Positions 19,431 to 29,386 are shown, counted from the stretch's first letter. The stretch: DNA of 64,000 nucleotides from Microvirga sp. VF16 (GCF_016864375.1 NZ_CP069354.1:1-64000); one strand, 5' to 3'. Program-made: numbers and translations. The notes: a model not told the origin generated them from the letters alone.

Positions 19431-19627
19431 TCACCTTGCTCCCGTCATCAGCTCTCTGTTCGTTGCGAACCTAAAGGCGCAGCGTGCTGAACATGCGATC
19501 CAATCGGCATTTCTGCGTTCAGACAATGGAAAATCTGCCTAGCATATTTCGCTTCGTCGACAAAATCGCGCAAGGGCGCTGCGCATCGGCTATCGATCGT
19601 TCTCTACCAGGAATATCGATGGACCAC

Positions 19628-21565
19628 TTATGACGCGACCCTGACCTTGTGCTGGAGCGCGGCCAGCGTATGGACCAGTTCCCGCGCCGGCTTGGGACGG
19701 CCGAAATAATAGCCCTGCGCATCGGTGCAGCCGGCCGCCTGAATCTGCCGCAAGTGGTCTTCCGTCTCGATGCCTTCGGCCACGGTCGGCATCCCTAAGC
19801 TCGCGCCGAGGTTGGCGACCGATTGCACGATCGCGAGGCAGTCCGCGCGCTGGGACATTTCCCGCACGAAGGACTGGTCGATCTTGATCTTGTCGAACGG
19901 GAAGCTGCGCAGATAGCTCAGAGACGAATAGCCGGTCCCGAAATCGTCCATCGCAATGCGCACCCCGAGCCGCCGCAGCTGATGCAGCGTCGAGACGGTC
20001 ATCTCATTGTCCTGGAGCAGCACCGATTCCGTGATCTCCAGCTCCAGCCGGTTCGGAGCGAGTCCCGACGCCGCCAGCGCGCGGCTGACGCATTGCACGA
20101 GGCCCCTGTTCCTGAATTGGATCGGCGAGAGATTGACGGCGACATGAATGTCGCCCGGCCAGGAAGCCGCCGCCTTGCACGCCTCCTCCATGATCCAGTC
20201 GCCCAGGGGAGAGATCAGGCCGGTATCCTCGACGACCGGGATGAACTCGGCTGGGGGGACGAGGCCGCGCTCGGGGTGATGCCAGCGCAGGAGCGCCTCG
20301 AAGCCACTGATCTCGTTCCTCTGGATGTTGATCTGCGGCTGGTAGAACAGCTCGAACTCGCCGTTGGTCATCGCCTTGCGCAGATCGACCTCCAGCGCGC
20401 GGCGAGCCTGAAGCTGCTCGTCCATATCCGGCTCGAAGAAACGGAATGTGCCGCGGCCATCCGCCTTGGCATGATAGAGCGCCATATCCGCATGCTTCAG
20501 AATCTGGCTCGGGGTCATATGCCTCTGAGCCAATGCGATGCCGATGCTCGTGCCGATAAAGAGTTCCTGGCCGTTCACGCTGAAGGGTTCGCGCAGGGCC
20601 TCGACGATGCGCGATGCTAGCGCAGCGCTTTCCTCGGGCCGCCGAATCCCGGTCTGCAGAATGGCAAACTCGTCGCCGCCGAAGCGGGAAATCAGGTTTC
20701 GCACCTGACCTTCGCTGGCGGGAATGCAGACGCGGAGACGCTCGGCCACGGCCTTGAGCAGTTCATCACCCGTTTCGTGGCCGAAGGAATCGTTCACATC
20801 CTTGAAGTGATCGAGATCCAGATAGGAGACCGCCAACGTACGACCGTTCGGCTTCAGGCGCATGAGCGCGTATTCGAGCTCGTTGCGAAGCACCACACGA
20901 TTGGGGAGGCCCGTGAGCGCGTCCTGATGCGCCAGGACGTGCAGCTCCTCATGGGCTCGCCCCAACAGGCGGTTATGCTTGTCGAGCAGGAAGATCAGGA
21001 CAATTCCAACTAGGATCAAGCTTGCCGCAATGCCGGAGAAGGCCCAGTGCAGCCGGATCAGTTCCTCCTGATCCTTCTGAACGAGCGTTGCCCCATGGTT
21101 GTGCGCCACGGATGCGAGCTGCGCGAGTCTGCTTTCCAGCGGCCGCAGAATTTCAAGCGCCTCTCTGGCTGCTTCCGGATTCTGGTCGAGTTCCGCGATC
21201 AAGGGCTGCGCTGCAGCGAGCCTCTCCTGAAACTCGCGAAGGGTGGCATGATGCTCCGGATTGCGCTGGAGAAGATCCTGGAAGCTCCCCTCATTCAGCA
21301 TCTGGGCCCGGCCGAGGAGAATGTCGTAGCGCAGCTCGACCTCGCCCTTGTCCACATCGCTTCCCGGCTTTCCGAACTCCGCCAGGCGATGTTCAAGACG
21401 GACGAACTCGGAGGCGGCTTGGCCCGCCTCCCAGGCCGGGTTGTAGACGGAGATCTGCTGCAACGCACCTTGGCGTTGAACGACCAGCACCGAAATGTAG
21501 ATGCCGGCGATCAGAAAGCCGCCAATGACGATCGCAATAACCGTTTTGAAGGTGCGCAGGGACAA
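19628..21565 (-). CDS. Membrane-bound GGDEF-EAL protein (cyclic-di-GMP turnover)
   Basis: A 645-residue protein with an N-terminal helix (about 8-29), a periplasmic helical sensor region (about 30-170), a second helix (about 173-194), a GGDEF domain with intact SRFGGDEF near 293-300, and an EAL domain with FEALLRWHH near 425 plus TVAEGIET near the end. Both active sites look complete, so it could make or break cyclic-di-GMP. The start is TTG 21565 with GGAGG 10 bases upstream. It is 33 bp downstream of the molybdopterin-domain gene, which may act as its periplasmic ligand-sensing partner. Confidence 0.93.
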   Translation of the reverse strand: MSLRTFKTVIAIVIGGFLIAGIYISVLVVQRQGALQQISVYNPAWEAGQAASEFVRLEHRLAEFGKPGSDVDKGEVELRYDILLGRAQMLNEGSFQDLLQRNPEHHATLREFQERLAAAQPLIAELDQNPEAAREALEILRPLESRLAQLASVAHNHGATLVQKDQEELIRLHWAFSGIAASLILVGIVLIFLLDKHNRLLGRAHEELHVLAHQDALTGLPNRVVLRNELEYALMRLKPNGRTLAVSYLDLDHFKDVNDSFGHETGDELLKAVAERLRVCIPASEGQVRNLISRFGGDEFAILQTGIRRPEESAALASRIVEALREPFSVNGQELFIGTSIGIALAQRHMTPSQILKHADMALYHAKADGRGTFRFFEPDMDEQLQARRALEVDLRKAMTNGEFELFYQPQINIQRNEISGFEALLRWHHPERGLVPPAEFIPVVEDTGLISPLGDWIMEEACKAAASWPGDIHVAVNLSPIQFRNRGLVQCVSRALAASGLAPNRLELEITESVLLQDNEMTVSTLHQLRRLGVRIAMDDFGTGYSSLSYLRSFPFDKIKIDQSFVREMSQRADCLAIVQSVANLGASLGMPTVAEGIETEDHLRQIQAAGCTDAQGYYFGRPKPARELVHTLAALQHKVRVAS

Positions 21566-21598
21566 ATGCTTTAGGCCTCCGAGACCTGCCGGCTGCTG

Positions 21599-22117
21599 CT
21601 ACTTCACTTCGATCTTGGCGACCTGCCACGCCGAGCGCGCATAGTAGGTCTGGGTCTTGAGTTCGGGATTGCTGTCATAAGGATAGACGATGAAGAGCGG
21701 ACCTTTGTCCCGCACGGGCATGTACTCGCCGTTGCGCTTGAGTGCGAGAATGACATTGTACTTCCCGAAATCCGCCATCGGGATCTCGGTGGCGTAATCG
21801 TTCAGCGCCACGACCGACACGCGATCTCCCTTCGCTTCGACCTGCTTCATCAGCTTGTCGAGGGAAACGCCCTCGAATTTGACTTTGCCCTCGTACCAGG
21901 GTGTCGTCGTCTCGATGGTCACGAGACCGAGGGACTCCAGCATCGCGCGATCGAACTGGGCCGTGTTGTCCTTGTTGGTCACCCCGATCTTGCCCGAGAT
22001 GGTGAGGATCGGTCGCTCCTTGGGGGCGGCCAGCGACGCGGCATAGGCCACGCCGATGATTCCCAGGAACGCGACAAACGTTCCCAGCAGGCCCGTTCTC
22101 ACCTTGGCGCCAAGCAT
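21599..22117 (-). CDS. Small molybdopterin-oxidoreductase-fold protein, cysteine-free
   Basis: A 172-residue exported protein with an N-terminal signal or anchor (about 8-27), followed by a single domain like the sulfite-oxidase oxidoreductase fold: LTISGKIG, FEGVSLDKLMKQV, VVALNDYATEIPMADF, GPLFIVYPYDS. It contains no cysteine at all, so the Mo-ligating Cys of true molybdoenzymes is absent. A catalytic role is therefore unlikely and a ligand-binding or sensory role is inferred. It forms an operon with the downstream GGDEF-EAL gene. Confidence 0.82.
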   Translation of the reverse strand: MLGAKVRTGLLGTFVAFLGIIGVAYAASLAAPKERPILTISGKIGVTNKDNTAQFDRAMLESLGLVTIETTTPWYEGKVKFEGVSLDKLMKQVEAKGDRVSVVALNDYATEIPMADFGKYNVILALKRNGEYMPVRDKGPLFIVYPYDSNPELKTQTYYARSAWQVAKIEVK

Positions 22118-22280
22118 GCGGATCCCCTACGGAAAAATTAATATAAGCGATAGAAGCACATAAAATTGATCAAAGTGTTACACAACTCTGCCTCGGAAGT
22201 AAAAGCGGCGAAACCGCCGGTGTTATTTTGTAATGGCATTTAAATCTCAAGGCATGAAATCCTAGATTGTGCCTGCAAAG

Positions 22281-22311
22281 AAAAACCGCCTCGCACGATG
22301 ATGCGAGGCGG
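22281..22311 (-). terminator. Intrinsic terminator of the dioxygenase gene
   Basis: CCGCCTCGCA and TGCGAGGCGG (22286-22295, 22302-22311) form a 10-bp stem. Read on the minus strand it is followed by TTTTT (AAAAA at 22281-22285), giving a typical rho-independent terminator after the gene that ends at 22346. Confidence 0.85.
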
Positions 22312-22345
22312 CTTCAGGTCTTTCGGGGCTAAAGATCGGCAGCCT

Positions 22346-23284
22346 TTAGAGGGGCTTGAGACCTGCCTCGATCTCGGCCCGGCGCGGCTCCAGGAAGGGC
22401 GGCAGGGCCAGGCGCTCGCCGAGCTTGTCCATAGGCTCGTCCGTGGCAAAGCCCGGACCGTCCGTGGCGATTTCGAACAGGATCCCGTTCGGTTCCCGGA
22501 AATAGAGGCTCCGGAAATAGTAGCGGTCGACCGGGCCGCTGGAGGGCGCCCTCAAGGACTGCAACCGCTCCCAGCATTCCTGATAGGTCTGCTCGTTGGG
22601 CGTGCGGAAGGCCACGTGATGAACCCCACCCGCTCCGGGCTGGGCCGGGGACAGACCGGGCTCGACCGCCACATGCAGTTCCGCCGCCGGGCCGCCCTCG
22701 CCCATCTCGAACACATGAACCGGCGTATCGCCGACGCGGTATTCACGGGCGGCGCGCATATCCATCGCTTCCGTCAGCACGCGGGCCGTGCGCTCGAGCT
22801 TCGGCACGCTGATCCGGATCGGCCCGAGTCCCCGGATCTGGTACTCGGCCGGCACGGGGCTGCGCTCCCACGGATGGACCTCGCCCTGCCCGCCATCGTC
22901 GACCAAGCTGAGGCGCTGGCCTTCGAAATCCTCGAAATCAAGCGTGAGCCGCCCGTCGCGCTCGACGATCTGCTCGCTGCTGATGTCGAGGCTCTTGAAA
23001 CGGTCCCGCCACCATGCCAGCGCCTTCTCGCCGTTCACGCGCAGGGCCGTCTGAGAAATGCTGTGAGTGCCGCGCCGCTCGCGCCCGACCGGCCAGTCGA
23101 AGAAGGTGATGTCGGTGCCGGGCGAGGCTTTTCCGTCCGCATAGAACAGGTGATAGGCGCTCACATCGTCCTGGTTCACGGTCTTCTTGACGAGGCGCAG
23201 TCCCAAGGACTGCGTATAGAAGTCGTGATTACCCTTTGCATTGGCCGTCACAGCCGTCAAATGGTGAATTCCCGTCAGCTTCAT
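22346..23284 (-). CDS. Ring-cleaving dioxygenase (VOC, MhqO/MhqA-like)
   Basis: A 312-residue two-module VOC dioxygenase starting [20 protein letters not shown]. The first module carries HHLT as metal-ligand region, the second [10 protein letters not shown], with a Glu ligand in [20 protein letters not shown]. This pattern is the MhqO/MhqA hydroquinone- or catechol-type ring-cleaving family linked to quinone or electrophile resistance. ATG 23284 has GGAGA upstream; the open frame further upstream does not resemble the family. Ends in a strong terminator. Confidence 0.87.
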   Translation of the reverse strand: MKLTGIHHLTAVTANAKGNHDFYTQSLGLRLVKKTVNQDDVSAYHLFYADGKASPGTDITFFDWPVGRERRGTHSISQTALRVNGEKALAWWRDRFKSLDISSEQIVERDGRLTLDFEDFEGQRLSLVDDGGQGEVHPWERSPVPAEYQIRGLGPIRISVPKLERTARVLTEAMDMRAAREYRVGDTPVHVFEMGEGGPAAELHVAVEPGLSPAQPGAGGVHHVAFRTPNEQTYQECWERLQSLRAPSSGPVDRYYFRSLYFREPNGILFEIATDGPGFATDEPMDKLGERLALPPFLEPRRAEIEAGLKPL

Positions 23285-23430
23285 GGTGCTGTCTCCATCA
23301 ATGTTGCGATGAAGATAGACTTGCAAAGGTGCCGTTACGAGCCCGCGACACGCCAAGGCGACCTTGCCGAAATGCAAGAACGCCCCAGCCATGGGCCAGG
23401 GCGCTTGCAGAATTGAAAGAGATTGATCGC

Positions 23431-24867
23431 TTAGGCCGCTTTCCCGCGCAGGTCGTCCGGTGTGACGTCCTCCGGAATCGGGCAGAGATAGACCCTTCCG
23501 CCATTGCGCTCCTTCAGCTCGGCCTTGGCCCGGGCGATGAGATCCGGGTTGCGTAAGACATCGGCGGCGGTCGCGGCCATGGCCTTGGCGGCGAGCACCA
23601 TGCCCTTGTGCGCGGCCGGCAGGTTGCCCTGAGTCACGAGCTGCCAGGTGTGGAATGGCGTGCCAATGGCAAAGCAGGCCGTGTGGCACTGCACCGTTGG
23701 CACAATCCAGCTGACATCGCCCACATCGGTGGTGCCCATCATGACCTCCTCGCGGGTCGGCATGGTGAGCACGCCGTCGTGAAGCACCTTGGTCTTGAGC
23801 GAGAGATCGTGCGGCTTCACGCTCGCGAGAATCTCCTCCTCGGTCAGCGCCGTCTTCTGGAGCTTCTCCGCAAAGGCGAGATCGGCCTCGTCGAAGTCGG
23901 GCGGTCCGAGGCGGCGCATGTTCTCGTACATGGCCTCCTGCAACGCCTTGTTGGGCAGAACGTTGGAGGTCGCATCCGTGATCTGCACCGTGACGGAGGT
24001 TTCCGTCATCAGCGCCGCGCCCTCCGCGATCTTCTTCACGCGCTCGAACAGGCGCTCCGCATCGGGCAGATGCGGCGAGCGCACGAGATAGAGCGATTCC
24101 GCGAAGGCCTGCACCACGTTCGGCGCATTGCCGCCCGTATTGGTGGTGGCGTAATGCACGCGCGCATCGGAGGGCATGTGCTCGCGCATGTAGTTCACGC
24201 CCACATTCATCAGTTCCACCGCATCGAGCGCGGAACGGCCCACATGCGGAGCCGCGGCCGCATGGGCTGCGCGGCCCTTGAAGCGAAAGTAAGCCTGGAT
24301 GCAGGCGAGCGAGGAAGTGGTCTGCACCTCGTTCACCACGCTCGGATGCCAGCAGAAGGCGGCATCGAGATCGTGGAACAGGCCGGCACGGGCCATGAAG
24401 GTTTTGCCCGAGCCGCTCTCCTCCGCCGGGCAGCCGTAATAGCGCACGGTGCCGGCGATGCCTTCGGCTTCGAGTGCATCCTTGAGCGCAACAGCGGCCA
24501 GTGCGGAACCTGCTCCGAGCAGGTTGTGGCCGCAGCCATGGCCGGGTGTGCCCTTAACCGTCGGCACATGCTCGGTGCGGCCGGATTCCTGCGCAAGATC
24601 GGGCAGAGCATCGAACTCGCCGAGAATGCCGACGATGGGACCGCCTTTGCCGAATTCCGCAATGAAGGCAGTCGCCATGCCGCCGACATTCCTGGTGATG
24701 CGGAAGCCCTCGCGCTCCAGCATGGCGATCTGCTCCTGAACGGCGCGATGCTCCTCGAAGGCGAGCTCCGGGACAGCCCAGATCCGGTCACTCAGGGCGC
24801 AGTAATCTTCGGCCTTGGCATCGACATGACGGGCGACAGCATCAAGGCTCAGGCGGTCGTTGTGCAT
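23431..24867 (-). CDS. M20 family amidohydrolase (AbgB-like)
   Basis: A 478-residue zinc amidohydrolase. It shows [11 protein letters not shown] (about 79-89), [17 protein letters not shown] near 108-124, the catalytic [11 protein letters not shown] near 144-154 and the metal-binding WHPSVVN region; the lid domain contains [20 protein letters not shown]. These fit the p-aminobenzoyl-glutamate hydrolase subunit B / indole-acetyl-amino-acid hydrolase group. I use ATG 24867; a TTG at 24924 would add 19 residues. No AbgA partner or transporter is adjacent, so the substrate is open. The stop is 147 bp upstream of the dioxygenase start. Confidence 0.87.
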   Translation of the reverse strand: MHNDRLSLDAVARHVDAKAEDYCALSDRIWAVPELAFEEHRAVQEQIAMLEREGFRITRNVGGMATAFIAEFGKGGPIVGILGEFDALPDLAQESGRTEHVPTVKGTPGHGCGHNLLGAGSALAAVALKDALEAEGIAGTVRYYGCPAEESGSGKTFMARAGLFHDLDAAFCWHPSVVNEVQTTSSLACIQAYFRFKGRAAHAAAAPHVGRSALDAVELMNVGVNYMREHMPSDARVHYATTNTGGNAPNVVQAFAESLYLVRSPHLPDAERLFERVKKIAEGAALMTETSVTVQITDATSNVLPNKALQEAMYENMRRLGPPDFDEADLAFAEKLQKTALTEEEILASVKPHDLSLKTKVLHDGVLTMPTREEVMMGTTDVGDVSWIVPTVQCHTACFAIGTPFHTWQLVTQGNLPAAHKGMVLAAKAMAATAADVLRNPDLIARAKAELKERNGGRVYLCPIPEDVTPDDLRGKAA

Positions 24868-24966
24868 AATGTTATGAGGTCTCGCGAAATGGGATCGGCG
24901 CGACAATATCGAGGTTCGCTCCAAGGTGAAAGGGAGGAGGCCGTTCGCCTTTCGCAGTGCGGACTT

Positions 24967-26820
24967 TTAGACCGCTTCGTCCGCCACGCCCTTGCGCGCC
25001 GTAAGAAACCCGCCCGACTGACGCGACCAGAGGCCGGCATAGAGGCCGCCGTTCTCCAGAAGCTCCTCATGGGTGCCTTCCTCGACGATCCGGGCCTCGT
25101 CCATGACAATCAGGCGGTCCATGAGCTGCAGGGTCGAGAGACGGTGCGCGATGGCAATGACCGTCTTGCCCTCCATGAGGGTGGCGAGCGATTCCTGGAT
25201 CGCGGCCTCGACCTCGGAGTCCAGCGCGGATGTCGCCTCGTCAAGCACCAGAATCGGCGCATCCTTGAGGATCACCCGGGCGATGGCGATGCGCTGGCGC
25301 TGACCGCCGGAGAGCTTGACGCCGCGCTCGCCCACATGGGCATCGAAGCCGCGCCGACCGCGGCCGTCGATGAGACGCTCGATGAACTCGACGGCATGGG
25401 CCTGACGCGCCGCCTCGCGCATCGCTTCCTCGCTCGCCTCTGGCCGTCCGTAGAGAATGTTCTCGCGGATCGAGCGGTGCAGGAGCGAGGTATCCTGCGT
25501 TACCACGGAGATCTGCGCGCGCAGGCTTTCCTCGCGCGCATCGGCGATGTCCTGGCCGTCGATCAGGATGCGCCCCTCCTGCGGCTCGAAGAAGCGCAGG
25601 AGCAGGTTGACCAGCGTCGTCTTGCCGACGCCGGAACGCCCGACGAGGCCGATCTTCTCGCCAGGCCGGATGGTCAGATTCAGCCGGTCGAGGACTTTGT
25701 CGCCGTCGCCGTAGGAGAAGCTGACGTCATCGAAACGAATCTCGCCGCGTGTCACCGTCAAGGGCCTGGCGATTGGCTTGTCCTGCATGGTGAGCGGACG
25801 CGAAATCGTCTTCATGCCTTCCTGCACCGTGCCCACGTTCTCGAAGATGCCCATGACCTCGAAGGCGACCCAGCCGGACATGGAGACGATCTGGGTGGAG
25901 AGCAGCAGGGCCGTCGTCATGGTGCCGGCGTCGATCCGGTTCGCGCTGAAGAGCCAAACCGCCACCGCGCCGGTCGAGACCAGGAAGATCGCATTGAGGA
26001 AAGTGAGCCCCGCCACATAGAACGTATTGATGCGTTGCTGGCTCATGAAGGCATCGGTGAGCCGGCGATAGCCCTCGCTGATATACTCGTCCTCGTCCTT
26101 CCGGCGCCCGAACAGCTTGACGGTCATGATGTTGGTGAAACTGTCCACTACCTTGCCGGTCACGGCCGAGCGCGCCTCGCTTGACGCACGCGACCGCGTC
26201 TGGATACGCGGCAGAGATACGGCCAAAAGCGTGGCGTAGAGAGTGAACCATCCGGCCATGGGCAGGGCGAGACGCCAATCCTGCGTGCCGAGAAGGCCGA
26301 TGGAGGCCGCGCCGAAAATCAGGATCTGCCAGACGGCCCGGGCAACCGACAGAATCGTCTCGCGCAGGGGCCTTCCCGTCTGCAGTACCCGGTTGGCGAT
26401 GCGCCCGGCAAAATCCTCCTGGAAGAAGCCCAAAGGCTGGCGCACCACGTGCCAGTAATTCTGCCAGTGGACCATGGTGGTGAACGAGACCGCAAGAGAA
26501 TGGTTGACCAGGAGCCGGAACAGGATCGTCCCGAGCGGTCGCACCAGGAGGATGATCGCCCCCATGGCGATCAGCAGCGGCCCGGCCTCACGGAAGATGC
26601 CCTCAGGCGACGTATGCGCGAGGGCGTTGACCAAGCGGCCGATGAGATAGGGAATGAGCGCTTCGACGACGGCAAGCACGAAGCCCAGCGCAAAGAGTGC
26701 GAAGAACAGGCCCTTCGCCTGGGCGATGAAGTGCCAGTAGAAGCCCCAGAGATTGTCCGGCGGCGATTCCTCCGGGGGCTTTTTCCTGAAGTCAATCCGG
26801 GTCTCGAAGTAGCGGAACAT
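24967..26820 (-). CDS. ABC exporter, fused permease-ATPase (MsbA/LmrA type)
   Basis: A 617-residue half-transporter. The N-terminal six-helix domain spans about residues 30-330. The nucleotide-binding domain has Walker A VGRSGVGKTT (near 398-407), Q-loop VVTQDTSLLH, signature LSGGQRQRIAIA (near 508-519), Walker B ILVLDEATSALD and the H-loop IAHRL. All catalytic residues are intact. It probably works as a homodimer exporting lipid, peptide or drug. Starts with ATG 26820 (GTG at 26826 possible). It is divergent from the region of the small genes at 27 kb; the substrate is unknown. Confidence 0.93.
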   Translation of the reverse strand: MFRYFETRIDFRKKPPEESPPDNLWGFYWHFIAQAKGLFFALFALGFVLAVVEALIPYLIGRLVNALAHTSPEGIFREAGPLLIAMGAIILLVRPLGTILFRLLVNHSLAVSFTTMVHWQNYWHVVRQPLGFFQEDFAGRIANRVLQTGRPLRETILSVARAVWQILIFGAASIGLLGTQDWRLALPMAGWFTLYATLLAVSLPRIQTRSRASSEARSAVTGKVVDSFTNIMTVKLFGRRKDEDEYISEGYRRLTDAFMSQQRINTFYVAGLTFLNAIFLVSTGAVAVWLFSANRIDAGTMTTALLLSTQIVSMSGWVAFEVMGIFENVGTVQEGMKTISRPLTMQDKPIARPLTVTRGEIRFDDVSFSYGDGDKVLDRLNLTIRPGEKIGLVGRSGVGKTTLVNLLLRFFEPQEGRILIDGQDIADAREESLRAQISVVTQDTSLLHRSIRENILYGRPEASEEAMREAARQAHAVEFIERLIDGRGRRGFDAHVGERGVKLSGGQRQRIAIARVILKDAPILVLDEATSALDSEVEAAIQESLATLMEGKTVIAIAHRLSTLQLMDRLIVMDEARIVEEGTHEELLENGGLYAGLWSRQSGGFLTARKGVADEAV

Positions 26821-27081
26821 CGGCACATCTCATCGTCATCGACCCGAATCAGGCGGGCGAGAGGCGCAATGATGCAACACTCTTTGTCCCTGGGGTGACA
26901 ATCGCGCTAAGTTGATGACTTGTCCAACTGCGAAGACGTCCGAGAGACGGATAGAGCCTCTCTCAGACAAATCTGCTTAAAAACTACGGCAATGGGACAG
27001 TGTTCGGCGGCAGGCTACTCAACCGAATATCGTCGATGAAGAATTGGAGATGGTGTATCCTGTCTTAAATGCGTCAGGAGG

Positions 27082-27306
27082 TTGAAATGCCTCTTCTACT
27101 TTACCCTCCGATGCCTGGCGGAAACTGAGGATCTTGGCTCAGTTTATCTGCCCGATCTCACGGCAGCCCACGATGAGGCGCAGAGGATTGCCCAAGCCTT
27201 CGCAGCGAGAATGCCGGATGAGGGCTTGGACCCAACCCTGTGTGTCGTCGAAGTCGCTGACGAAAGACACCTGTTGGTCCAGGTGGTCCCGTTGAACGGA
27301 TCGTGA
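27082..27306 (+). CDS. DUF6894-like small protein, possible start-site frameshift
   Basis: A 74-residue frame with the DUF6894 pattern (LFYFTLR, LPDLTAAHDEAQRIAQAF, VVEVADERHLLVQVVPL). The frame has only a TTG at 27082, directly abutting AGGAGG at 27076-27081. The ATG at the ideal distance (27087) is in another frame and stops after 13 codons, so a one-base insertion or two-base loss after ATG would explain it. Either initiation is at TTG or the gene is a frameshifted relic. The gap 26821-27075 before it shows no gene. It overlaps the next gene by GTGA. Confidence 0.5.
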   Translation: MKCLFYFTLRCLAETEDLGSVYLPDLTAAHDEAQRIAQAFAARMPDEGLDPTLCVVEVADERHLLVQVVPLNGS

Positions 27307-27734
27307 ATACATTTTCCAAAAAGGAGCGGTGGCTATATTCTTGGAGCTGGAGAACGGCCATGGTCGGGCTTGGGCCAAACTCAGTCATCTTGTGGGATAC
27401 CCTGAAACTCTCAGCCGAGCCCTTGCGAGGGCGCAGCGATATCCTGGTCGTTGCTCAGGTGAAGGTGCAGAAGAACGGGCAAAGAGGCTCTGACGAGTAT
27501 CGCATCAATTTTGAGCTCAACAGGCACCACGGCCTCGTGTCTCAGGATACTGAAGTCCTGATATCGGCCGCTGGAGCAGATGAGCCGCTCTGGAGATATT
27601 CAGGTCGCCGCGACCTTGTTGTGGCAATCAAGGATCGCTTTCTCAAAACGCAGTTATACTCACACGTCGCCGGTCAACTCGGCTGGATGCTTGACCCGCA
27701 TGTTGATCTGATTCAGGCACCTTTAGACCCGTGA
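27303..27734 (+). CDS. Hypothetical protein
   Basis: A 143-residue frame from a GTG that overlaps the previous stop by 4 bp. The C-terminal half has a plausible fold (DEYRINFELNRHHGLVSQ, VLISAAGADEPLWRYSGRRDLVVAIKDRF). No family is recognised. An ATG at 27360 could be the true start, giving 124 residues. Base composition is somewhat less GC-rich than the surroundings, which fits a horizontally gained or relaxed gene. It ends just before a palindromic element. Confidence 0.45.
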   Translation: MNTFSKKERWLYSWSWRTAMVGLGPNSVILWDTLKLSAEPLRGRSDILVVAQVKVQKNGQRGSDEYRINFELNRHHGLVSQDTEVLISAAGADEPLWRYSGRRDLVVAIKDRFLKTQLYSHVAGQLGWMLDPHVDLIQAPLDP

Positions 27735-27794
27735 TCCCATGAACAGGTGGGCGTCCGTATCGACCATCCGTCTTGATGCTCCACTCTTTGAAAA

Positions 27795-27845
27795 GCGCAT
27801 CGTTGGACGCGGAAAACCGGGTCCACTTTTCGCACGATGCGCTAG
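27795..27845. repeat. Dispersed element, copy 3 (single module)
   Basis: GCGCATCGTTGGACGCGG…CCACTTTTCGCACGATGCGCTAG is module 1 of the dispersed element. A decayed module 2 end (TGATGCTCC) lies just before it. Its CTAG at 27842-27845 supplies the TAG stop of the minus-strand HerA-like gene. Confidence 0.8.
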
Positions 27846-29386
27846 CCCACCGCGAAGAGATCCCGTGTCTCGGGCACTTGCGGCTCCTCGAAAGCGTTCG
27901 GGTCGCCGGGGCCGGTCTCCCACCCAAGATCGGGGAGCGCGATGATGCGAAGCCCCCGCGGATCGTTGCGGGTCACGACGATGTTGCGACTTTCCATATA
28001 GGCGATGAGGCGCCGGGCGCGTCCGGGTGAGCGGCTGCCGCAGGCGCGGGCGATCTCGCCGTCGGGCGGGCAGGCCGAGCCTTCCATGGCCGCGCGGGCG
28101 ATGAGCAGGAACACGCCCTGGATGTCTTCCGCCAGATCGGCCGCGAAGGCGACCGCGCGGTCCCATTCGGAACCTTCGGCGGTGGCCGTATCGACGCCGG
28201 CGCGGGCGACCGCAAGGCGGCGACGGAAGGCATTGAGGTTCAAGGGCTCGCCGGAAACGCGGCGGATGCGGCAGCGGACGAGGAAATCCTGATACAGAAC
28301 GGCAACCGAGCGGAACGCGGCTTCCGGATCGTCGAGGATCTCGCGCAGGATCGCATCGAGGGCAGCCTCGCGCTCGGCCTTGGACTGCTCGTTCTCCTCA
28401 GGCTGCGATTCGGGCGCAGCTGCGGGCCGGGTGCGGGCGAGCTGGGCCAGAAGATCGTTGGTGGACGGAGCCGGAGGCGGCGGGGGTGCACGACGCGGCA
28501 TGACCGGGCGGGCGACCACCTCGTCCTCGCCGGCCTTGAAGATGAGATCGCGGGCCTCCGCCTTCGGCTGCTCCGGCAACGGCATCAGCTTGAAGGTGCC
28601 CGTGCGGGTGGAGGTCTCGACCGCGCCGATACGGATCGGCAACGGGCGGCGCGAGAGCGCGGGCCCGAGCGCCACGAAGTGACCGCGCTCAAGATCGCGG
28701 AACATCTCGGCCTGCCGGCGCTCCATGCCTAAAAGGTCGGCAGCGCGGGCCATGTCGATGTCGAGGAAGGTGCGCCCCATGAGGAAGTTGGAGGCTTCCG
28801 CCGCCACGTTCTTGGCGAGCTTGGCGAGACGCTGTGTCGCGATGATGCCGGCCAATCCGCGCTTACGGCCGCGGCACATGAGGTTGGTCATGGCACCGAG
28901 CGAGACCTTTCGCGCCTCGTCGGACACGTCGCCTGCGGCGGCAGGGGCGAAGAGCTGCGCCTCGTCCACCACCACGAGCATCGGATACCAGTAGTCGCGC
29001 TCCGCATCGAAGAGACCGCCGAGGAAAGCGGCGGCGCAGCGCATCTGGGCCTCGGCGTCGAGCCCCTCCAGACTCAGCACCACGGAAACACGGTGCTGAC
29101 GCACGCGGGCGGCGATGCGCTGCAGATCGCCCTCGCTGCGGGAGGCATCGACCACCACATGGCCGAACTTGTCGGCCAGCGTGACGAAATCGCCCTCCGG
29201 ATCGATGATGGCCTGCTGGACGAGATTGGCGCTCTGTTCGAGGAGGCGGCGCAGGAGATGCGACTTGCCGGAACCGGAATTGCCCTGGACGAGCAGACGC
29301 GTCGCCAGAAGCTCTTCCAGATCGAGCAGTGCCGATTGTCCTCCGGGGGCGGAAGACGCCTGTCCCATGTCGATGCCGACCCTCAT
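27842..29386 (-). CDS. HerA-like (DUF87) P-loop ATPase
   Basis: A 514-residue FtsK/HerA-superfamily ATPase. Walker A QGNSGSGKSHLL (about 35-46), Walker B MLVVVDEAQLFAP (about 137-149), the sensor IIATQRLAKLAKN (about 181-193) and the arginine-finger-like region in MGRTFLDIDMARAADLLG are visible. A proline-rich linker (near 303-320) is followed by a C-terminal helical and winged domain of unknown type. HerA proteins translocate DNA as hexamers, usually with the NurA nuclease, but no NurA gene is beside it. Start ATG 29386 has GGGAGG upstream; the stop is supplied by a palindromic repeat. Confidence 0.85.
   Translation of the reverse strand: MRVGIDMGQASSAPGGQSALLDLEELLATRLLVQGNSGSGKSHLLRRLLEQSANLVQQAIIDPEGDFVTLADKFGHVVVDASRSEGDLQRIAARVRQHRVSVVLSLEGLDAEAQMRCAAAFLGGLFDAERDYWYPMLVVVDEAQLFAPAAAGDVSDEARKVSLGAMTNLMCRGRKRGLAGIIATQRLAKLAKNVAAEASNFLMGRTFLDIDMARAADLLGMERRQAEMFRDLERGHFVALGPALSRRPLPIRIGAVETSTRTGTFKLMPLPEQPKAEARDLIFKAGEDEVVARPVMPRRAPPPPPAPSTNDLLAQLARTRPAAAPESQPEENEQSKAEREAALDAILREILDDPEAAFRSVAVLYQDFLVRCRIRRVSGEPLNLNAFRRRLAVARAGVDTATAEGSEWDRAVAFAADLAEDIQGVFLLIARAAMEGSACPPDGEIARACGSRSPGRARRLIAYMESRNIVVTRNDPRGLRIIALPDLGWETGPGDPNAFEEPQVPETRDLFAVG

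Noticed and set aside
23608..26184. An 858-codon plus-strand frame across the M20 and ABC genes
   Set aside because: It spans two unrelated conserved minus-strand genes and reads as low-similarity His/Arg/Glu-rich sequence; no domain is visible.
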